A DNA stretch of 8,569 nt, from assembly GCA_910580005.1 (NCBI GenBank), contig CAJTXH010000119.1, positions 1 through 8,569 on the forward strand. Direction: 5' to 3'. This document shows, piece by piece, positions 4,394 through 8,569 of this stretch. The notes under the pieces are model-generated. The model was not told where the DNA came from and ran no database searches. It saw nothing but the letters and a program-made list of their open reading frames with translations. This stretch comes from an uncultured Lachnospiraceae bacterium (GTDB lineage: Bacteria; Bacillota; Clostridia; Lachnospirales; Lachnospiraceae). Every line of letters begins with the position of its first letter. Positions within the stretch are counted from its first letter, which is position 1. A program made the position numbers and the translations under genes.

Positions 4394-6307
4394 TTATTTC
4401 ATCTTGCCAAACAAAATTATTAAAGAAGGCATAGATGCTGCTACTGAAGCATAATACCTAAAACAGTCATTTACAGGTGATGCCATACAAGTTAATATCA
4501 TAACCAAAAGAGCAGTGATTGGAATAAAATCAGAAAAACGTCTTTTTCTTAATAAGTAATATCCAATAATTACTATTAGCCAAGTATAAAATGCAATAGT
4601 ATTAGTTAAATTTAATACAGGAATTTTCTCCCATATATACGGCCATCTGTCAAATATCTGCCTGGCCTTCTCAAATTTGTAATTATAATGAAATGAAAAA
4701 TTTTCATATCCATCACCATAAAGCCAGTTAAAAATAGTCATTCCACTATTCATATTTCCAGAACCATATGGAAGTTTTGGAGTAAAAGCATAATAACCAT
4801 AACTTTGTGCACATGCTGCTTCCAGATAAGTTACCGGATATTTTTTAAACATCTGAAGCCACACACGCAAATAATCTAAAGCATATTTAACCGCCCCATC
4901 CTTTATAATGGATTTTTTAACTGGATCAGAAAGTACTGGATCATAAACTACTGCCAAATTATCATATTCAAATACTTGTCTAAGAACCTCCTCTTCCTCT
5001 TTTGTAATTTCACTTTGATGATATTTTACTGCTCTTGCTGTCTGTTGCAAAGGAATGGACAATGCTTCCGCTGGGCTGCCCTTATTTACTCCACAGAAAT
5101 TGAAGATATATGCATTATATCCAAAATACATTCCAACACAAACAATAATCATTGTAATCTGATACCATTTTATTTTCTTTTTCATCAAATACACAACAAG
5201 TAAGACTGTAACTGGAAAAACACAATAAATACAATTATTACGAAATAGAGAGGCCACCAATCCAGATAATCCATATTCAAGGAAATGTCTATTTTTGTAA
5301 TCCCCTTTCTTCAATTTTTGTACCAAAACAATAGAACACATAATGTATAAACAGAAAAGTGCAGCAAAAAAAGTGTCTTTAAAAGCATGTTTTGCATATG
5401 CCCCCCAAACCGGGGTAATTGCATAAAATAACAAAACAGTGTAATAAATATATTTTTTCATTCCCGAATTTTTTATCATTTCAACACATTTTGCATAAAT
5501 TAATGCCATTAAAATATTTCTTATAAATACAAATAAAAAAATACCTACATTTTCACTTCCAAGTGCTTTACCAGCTTTATAACATATCCCTATAACAGAA
5601 GAGGCAAACCAAGGATGGTTATTGCTTTTTTTCCAATAACCCAAAAATGAGCATAACTGTGAAAATACATCATTATCCATACTTGCGGGATAATAAACTA
5701 TTACCCATGGAAGCCAGCAAAGAAATATAACTAAAAACCCTGTCAAAAATATATGTCTGTCAGCTATGCAAAAAAATGAATTAATTATTTCCTTACTTTT
5801 CTGTTCTTTTTTATCCAGATTATGTTCTTTAAAAATGCACTCTATATTAGCTTCTATATTATTAATCCACTCTATTATCCAATAAGCAGTTATATAAAAC
5901 AATATAGCCCATCCGAATGCTGCAAAACTAAAAATTATAGTATATTGCAAGCTAACTGATAATGGAAGCCTGTCCATATAATACATACTAAGCCCTGCCA
6001 CATTAACAAATCCAAAAAATATGCTTATTAATACTAATCCAATTTGTACCTTGCTTTGTTTTATTATAAAATATGACATGGTTTTATATAATACAACAGC
6101 AATTCCAAAAGCTACAAATGACCATACAATTCCATATCCAGAAAACAAAGTATCAAGTCTGTTTAAAAATATCCGGAACAAATCTTCTTGTAAATTATTA
6201 CTATCAATATCCAAAACCAGGTAATTCATAGATAAAACTATAGACAAAAAAATACCCAAAAAAAGACAAACGGTTAACCGTTTGTATAAAAAAGACTTCT
6301 TATCCAT
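4394..6307 (-). CDS. large polytopic membrane protein, probable DUF6020 family, GT-C-like glycosyltransferase candidate
   Basis: The 637-residue protein has about 12 hydrophobic segments, spread from residues 10-30 through 615-633. Non-membrane stretches lie at about 150-180 and 405-495, and another hydrophilic part at 500-560. Conserved-looking elements are LPWVIVYYPASMDND (199-213), NNHPW (229-233), YAKHAFKDTFFAALF (304-318), LFRNN (354-358) and MASPVNDCFRYYASV (608-622). These fit my memory of DUF6020, a Firmicutes family resembling GT-C glycosyltransferases with acidic residues on an outer loop. The Asp in the MDND segment is a plausible catalytic acid, but this is inference. Such an enzyme would take a sugar from a lipid carrier outside the membrane and attach it to a wall polymer or glycoprotein. 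GGAGG sits 4 bases before the ATG. It is the first gene of the operon leading into the GT2, DUF2304 and small transporter genes. Confidence 0.75.
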   Translation of the reverse strand: MDKKSFLYKRLTVCLFLGIFLSIVLSMNYLVLDIDSNNLQEDLFRIFLNRLDTLFSGYGIVWSFVAFGIAVVLYKTMSYFIIKQSKVQIGLVLISIFFGFVNVAGLSMYYMDRLPLSVSLQYTIIFSFAAFGWAILFYITAYWIIEWINNIEANIECIFKEHNLDKKEQKSKEIINSFFCIADRHIFLTGFLVIFLCWLPWVIVYYPASMDNDVFSQLCSFLGYWKKSNNHPWFASSVIGICYKAGKALGSENVGIFLFVFIRNILMALIYAKCVEMIKNSGMKKYIYYTVLLFYAITPVWGAYAKHAFKDTFFAALFCLYIMCSIVLVQKLKKGDYKNRHFLEYGLSGLVASLFRNNCIYCVFPVTVLLVVYLMKKKIKWYQITMIIVCVGMYFGYNAYIFNFCGVNKGSPAEALSIPLQQTARAVKYHQSEITKEEEEVLRQVFEYDNLAVVYDPVLSDPVKKSIIKDGAVKYALDYLRVWLQMFKKYPVTYLEAACAQSYGYYAFTPKLPYGSGNMNSGMTIFNWLYGDGYENFSFHYNYKFEKARQIFDRWPYIWEKIPVLNLTNTIAFYTWLIVIIGYYLLRKRRFSDFIPITALLVMILTCMASPVNDCFRYYASVAASMPSLIILFGKMK

Positions 6308-6368
6308 CTTTCCTCCATATTTAAGTTTTACATATCATTACAAAAATATATACTCTCTAACTTTTAAA

Positions 6369-6400
6369 CACGCCTTAATGAGTTAAAACATTAAGGCGTG
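6369..6400 (-). terminator. perfect 12-bp hairpin between the DUF6033 gene and the glycosylation operon
   Basis: CACGCCTTAATG (6369-6380) and CATTAAGGCGTG (6389-6400) are perfect complements around an 8-base loop. On the minus strand the stem is followed by TTTAAAAG, a short T-run. Its place about 84 bases after the DUF6033 stop codon suits an intrinsic terminator that insulates the downstream operon. An operator role for the operon beginning at 6307 is an alternative. Confidence 0.6.
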
Positions 6401-6483
6401 ATATATAAAAATCCATAAGTTTGTCATTCTTATATACAATTATAACCAAAACCTGCTATACATTACAATATCATAAAGATATT

Positions 6484-7134
6484 TTAGATACTAAAATCCA
6501 TCCTGCTCTTATTCTCTTCCTGTTTCTCTTCCTTTATCTTAGACCAGTCAACATTATTTATCTTCTCAAGCAGTTCTTCCGCTGAAGATGCACTCACCCT
6601 TGTTTTCTTAATATGTGTACCACGTATGTATCCGCCTTTTTCCTTTTTGGAAGCTTCTATACGTTCTCTCTGCTTCTCGCTTAATGTTTCTAACTCAGCA
6701 AAAAATGATACCTTGCCATTTTTATCTATTGAAACTCCAAAACGTGTAACTTCGTCCTTTTTATCACCAAGCTGTTCTTTCATTCCAGATAATTTTTCCT
6801 TTGCTTCATCAATAATGCCAAGGTTTTTCTTTTTAAGATCATCATCATTTGCCATCTTCTCAAGTTCCTCAGGGTCTATAAGTACACTAAAATCCTTAGT
6901 GCCCCTTGACAAGTAAGCATCAGCCTCTTCATCTGTTTCATAATTTGCTACTATAAAATCTATATCACCATATGTTTTCCTAAGATCTTTTAAAAGATTT
7001 TTAGCTTTGTCACTTAATTTAATATCCTTATCATTTGTTTCCTGTGTCTGTTTTGCAGTATTTGTCTTTTTATTTTGTATAGTATTGTTATAATTATTTC
7101 CAAGAAATGCCCCATAACTGCTTATTCCATTCAT
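6484..7134 (-). CDS. DUF6033 family protein, function unknown
   Basis: The 216-residue protein has a short N-terminal part rich in Gly/Asn/Tyr (MNGISSYGAFLGNNYNN), a polar Thr/Lys/Gln linker (20-38), and the segment KLSDKAKNLLKDLRKTYGD (39-57). A DFIVANYETDEEADAYLSRG stretch (59-78) and VLIDPEELEKMA (84-95) follow, which I associate with DUF6033 of Lachnospiraceae. After them come a Lys/Glu-rich helix (100-128), a small beta unit FGVSIDKNGKVSFFAEL (132-148) and a charged helical tail. There is no signal peptide or membrane helix. The ATG has AAGGAGGG about 7 bases upstream. A GCCGATAA element at 7208-7215 suggests transcription by the flagellar sigma factor, separate from ackA. The LSDKAKNLL segment loosely recalls the LSxxAxxL motif of FlgM, but overall length and content differ. 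The family is fairly confident; the function is unknown. Confidence 0.8.
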   Translation of the reverse strand: MNGISSYGAFLGNNYNNTIQNKKTNTAKQTQETNDKDIKLSDKAKNLLKDLRKTYGDIDFIVANYETDEEADAYLSRGTKDFSVLIDPEELEKMANDDDLKKKNLGIIDEAKEKLSGMKEQLGDKKDEVTRFGVSIDKNGKVSFFAELETLSEKQRERIEASKKEKGGYIRGTHIKKTRVSASSAEELLEKINNVDWSKIKEEKQEENKSRMDFSI

Positions 7135-7207
7135 AATACGCCCTCCTTAGCTAAATAAATAAAATCCTGTTTAGTATTAAATGTAAACCACTTGGTGCTT
7201 AACTATA

Positions 7208-7235
7208 TTATCGGCAATATTTTCCTAAAAAATTA
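7208..7235 (-). promoter_or_regulatory. sigma-28-like promoter for the DUF6033 gene
   Basis: On the minus strand GCCGATAA (7208-7215) matches the FliA -10 element at all eight positions. TAAT (7232-7235) lies 16 bases upstream, so the -35 is one base off in sequence (TAAA) and one in spacing (15). Transcription would begin near 7201, about 67 bases before the DUF6033 ATG, inside the 109-base gap after ackA. Confidence 0.6.
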
Positions 7236-7243
7236 GAATAAAA

Positions 7244-8428
7244 TTAAACAAGACGTGCAGTTTCCCTTGCTATTGCAAGTTCTTCATTTGTTGGCACAAT
7301 CCATACAGGAACTTTGCTTGAAGGGGTAGAAAGAAGTACTTCCTCACCACGTTTTTTATTAGCTTCTTCATCCATTTCAACACCAATTGCACTAAGCCCG
7401 TCCATAATGCTTTTCCTTATTTCACTGCTGTTTTCACCTGCACCAGCAGTAAGCGCTATTGCATCAGCACCGCCAAGTGCCATATAATATGCCCCAATAT
7501 ATTTAATTATACGGTATACAAGTACATCCAGTGCATTTGTTGCATCTTCATTTCCGTTTCTTGAAGCTTCAATAACATCCCTGCAGTCATTTGATACACC
7601 TGATAAGCCAAGTATGCCTGATTTCTTATTTAAAACCATAGTCATTTCGCTGGCGCTTATATTTTCTTTCTGGCAGATAAATTCAATAATTGCAGGGTCA
7701 ATATCACCTGAACGTGTTCCCATAACAAGACCTTCCAGTGGTGTCATTCCCATGCTTGTATCAATTGATTTGCCATTTTTAACAGCAGAAATGCTTGCCC
7801 CGCTTCCTATATGGCATATTATAAGTTTTGAATTTTCATAGTCAAGCCCTGCAAGTTCTGCAAGCCTTTTTGAAACAAAACTGTGGCTTGTCCCATGAAA
7901 ACCATAACGGCGCACGCCATATTTGCTGTAATATTCCTTTGGCAGACCATATAAATAAGCCTTGGCAGGCATTGTCTGGTGGAATGCTGTATCAAAAACT
8001 GCAACATGTTTAATCCTTGGCATAGCCCTCTGGCATGCACGTATACCAAGAATATTTGCAGGGTTATGAAGTGGCGCAAGGTCATTACATGTTTCTATTT
8101 CTTTAATAATATCCTCATCAATCACAACTGAAGAAGAAAACTTCTCTCCTCCATGTACAAGGCGGTGTCCTATAGCATGTATCTCATCAAGCGAACTAAT
8201 AACCCCGTCTTTTGCATCTGTAAGCATATCAAGGACTTTGCTTATAGCAACAGCATGGTCTGGAAGGCTGGATTTTGTTTCTGTCTTTTTGCCTCCTGAT
8301 TTGTAGACAATCTTTCCATCAAGCCCGATGCGTTCACAATTTCCTGATGCCTTAACCTGCTCTGTTTCTGAATCAACTAACTGGAATTTAAGAGAAGAAC
8401 TTCCACAATTTACTACTAAAATATTCAT
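7244..8428 (-). CDS. ackA: acetate kinase
   Basis: The 394-residue protein is a full-length AckA (family about 395-405). It interconverts acetyl phosphate plus ADP with acetate plus ATP in the cytoplasm, the ATP-yielding last step of the acetate branch of fermentation. Key parts are VVNCGSSSLKF (5-15, Asn7), GHRLVHGG (87-94, Arg89), VFDTAFHQTMP (144-154, Asp146), YGFHGTSH (175-182, His178), ICHIGSGASISAV (204-216), MGTRSGDIDP (236-245, Arg239), TAGAGENS (327-334) and TNEEL (380-384, Glu382). These correspond to the catalytic set Asn7, Arg91, Asp148, His180, Arg241 and Glu384 of the Methanosarcina enzyme, with a constant two-residue offset. The ATG at 8428 has GGAGG 8 bases upstream; two ATGs slightly earlier overlap or abut that site. 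No pta gene is visible upstream within the window. It has its own sigma-70 promoter. Confidence 0.97.
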   Translation of the reverse strand: MNILVVNCGSSSLKFQLVDSETEQVKASGNCERIGLDGKIVYKSGGKKTETKSSLPDHAVAISKVLDMLTDAKDGVISSLDEIHAIGHRLVHGGEKFSSSVVIDEDIIKEIETCNDLAPLHNPANILGIRACQRAMPRIKHVAVFDTAFHQTMPAKAYLYGLPKEYYSKYGVRRYGFHGTSHSFVSKRLAELAGLDYENSKLIICHIGSGASISAVKNGKSIDTSMGMTPLEGLVMGTRSGDIDPAIIEFICQKENISASEMTMVLNKKSGILGLSGVSNDCRDVIEASRNGNEDATNALDVLVYRIIKYIGAYYMALGGADAIALTAGAGENSSEIRKSIMDGLSAIGVEMDEEANKKRGEEVLLSTPSSKVPVWIVPTNEELAIARETARLV

Positions 8429-8467
8429 TTCCATTACCTCCATATTAAATCACATAAACTTAAATTT

Positions 8468-8496
8468 AGTATACTTTATAAGCTTTTTTTTGTCTA
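8468..8496 (-). promoter_or_regulatory. sigma-70 promoter of ackA
   Basis: On the minus strand TAGACA (8491-8496) is followed by a 17-base A-rich spacer and TATACT (8468-8473). Each hexamer differs from consensus by one base. The predicted start near 8461 leaves a leader of about 33 bases with the GGAGG site. This indicates strong constitutive transcription starting at ackA itself. Confidence 0.7.
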
Positions 8497-8517
8497 GTAC
8501 AACATCAATATTTTCCA

Positions 8518-8567
8518 CGTCCGTTTCATAAATTTCCAGTTATCCTGTGTTTGTGTAAAAACGGACG
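8518..8567. repeat. inverted repeat enclosing a 16-base element upstream of ackA
   Basis: CGTCCGTTT (8518-8526) pairs perfectly with AAACGGACG (8559-8567) across a 32-base centre. That centre holds AATTTCCAGTTATCCT (8531-8546), the exact reverse complement of 273-288. It lies upstream of the ackA promoter and runs to the window edge, so its full extent is not visible. It could be the 3' structure of an upstream gene, a regulatory site or a small dispersed repeat. Confidence 0.5.
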
Positions 8568-8569
8568 GT

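Noticed and set aside
6308..6368. Promoter for the glycosylation operon
   Set aside because: The 61 bases between the hairpin and the start codon are AT-rich with several partial hexamers, but no pair with good sequence and 16-18 base spacing stands out.
7819..8085. 88-residue minus-strand frame inside ackA
   Set aside because: It is an alternative frame within a fully intact, motif-complete acetate kinase gene and has no independent start signal.

Overview
The window looks like a low-GC Firmicutes chromosome, most likely a Lachnospiraceae-type anaerobe (Roseburia/Agathobacter/Lachnospira/Butyrivibrio neighbourhood). Four things point there: the glmM and ackA protein sequences, a DUF6033-type protein, strong AGGAGG-type ribosome binding sites, and two promoters that fit the flagellar sigma factor (SigD/sigma-28). 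The last point suggests a motile host. No RNA genes, CRISPR arrays, transposases or phage genes are visible.

Left part (1-2132). The 5' end of glmM reads leftward out of the window. A 370-base divergent intergenic region follows, rich in small repeats and palindromes. Next is a small XRE-family regulator (+) with its own promoter and terminator. It converges on a membrane-anchored NodB-type polysaccharide deacetylase (-). Between the deacetylase and the next gene lies a decayed piece of a GH94 (cellobiose-phosphorylase-like) gene on the + strand, broken by a deletion/frameshift.

Middle part (2122-6400). An unrecognised helical cytoplasmic protein (-) is preceded by an exact TAAA-N15-GCCGATAT sigma-28 promoter. 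Upstream of it is a markedly AT-rich four-gene operon (-), in transcription order: a large GT-C-like membrane protein (probably DUF6020), a GT2 polyprenyl-phosphate glycosyltransferase-like enzyme, a DUF2304 membrane protein and an SMR/EamA-like small transporter. This fits a three-component machine: GT2 loads a sugar on a lipid carrier, the small transporter flips it, and the GT-C enzyme transfers it outside the cell to a wall polymer or glycoprotein. The low GC suggests lateral acquisition.

Right part (6400-8569). A strong hairpin separates the operon from a DUF6033 gene (-). That gene has its own sigma-28-like promoter (GCCGATAA), just downstream of acetate kinase ackA (-), whose sigma-70 promoter is clear. 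A 16-base sequence upstream of ackA recurs in inverted orientation in the glmM/XRE intergenic region at the other end of the window.

The most interesting signals are the two sigma-28 promoters in front of two uncharacterised genes that flank the glycosylation operon, the unusual composition of that operon, and the GH94 relic.
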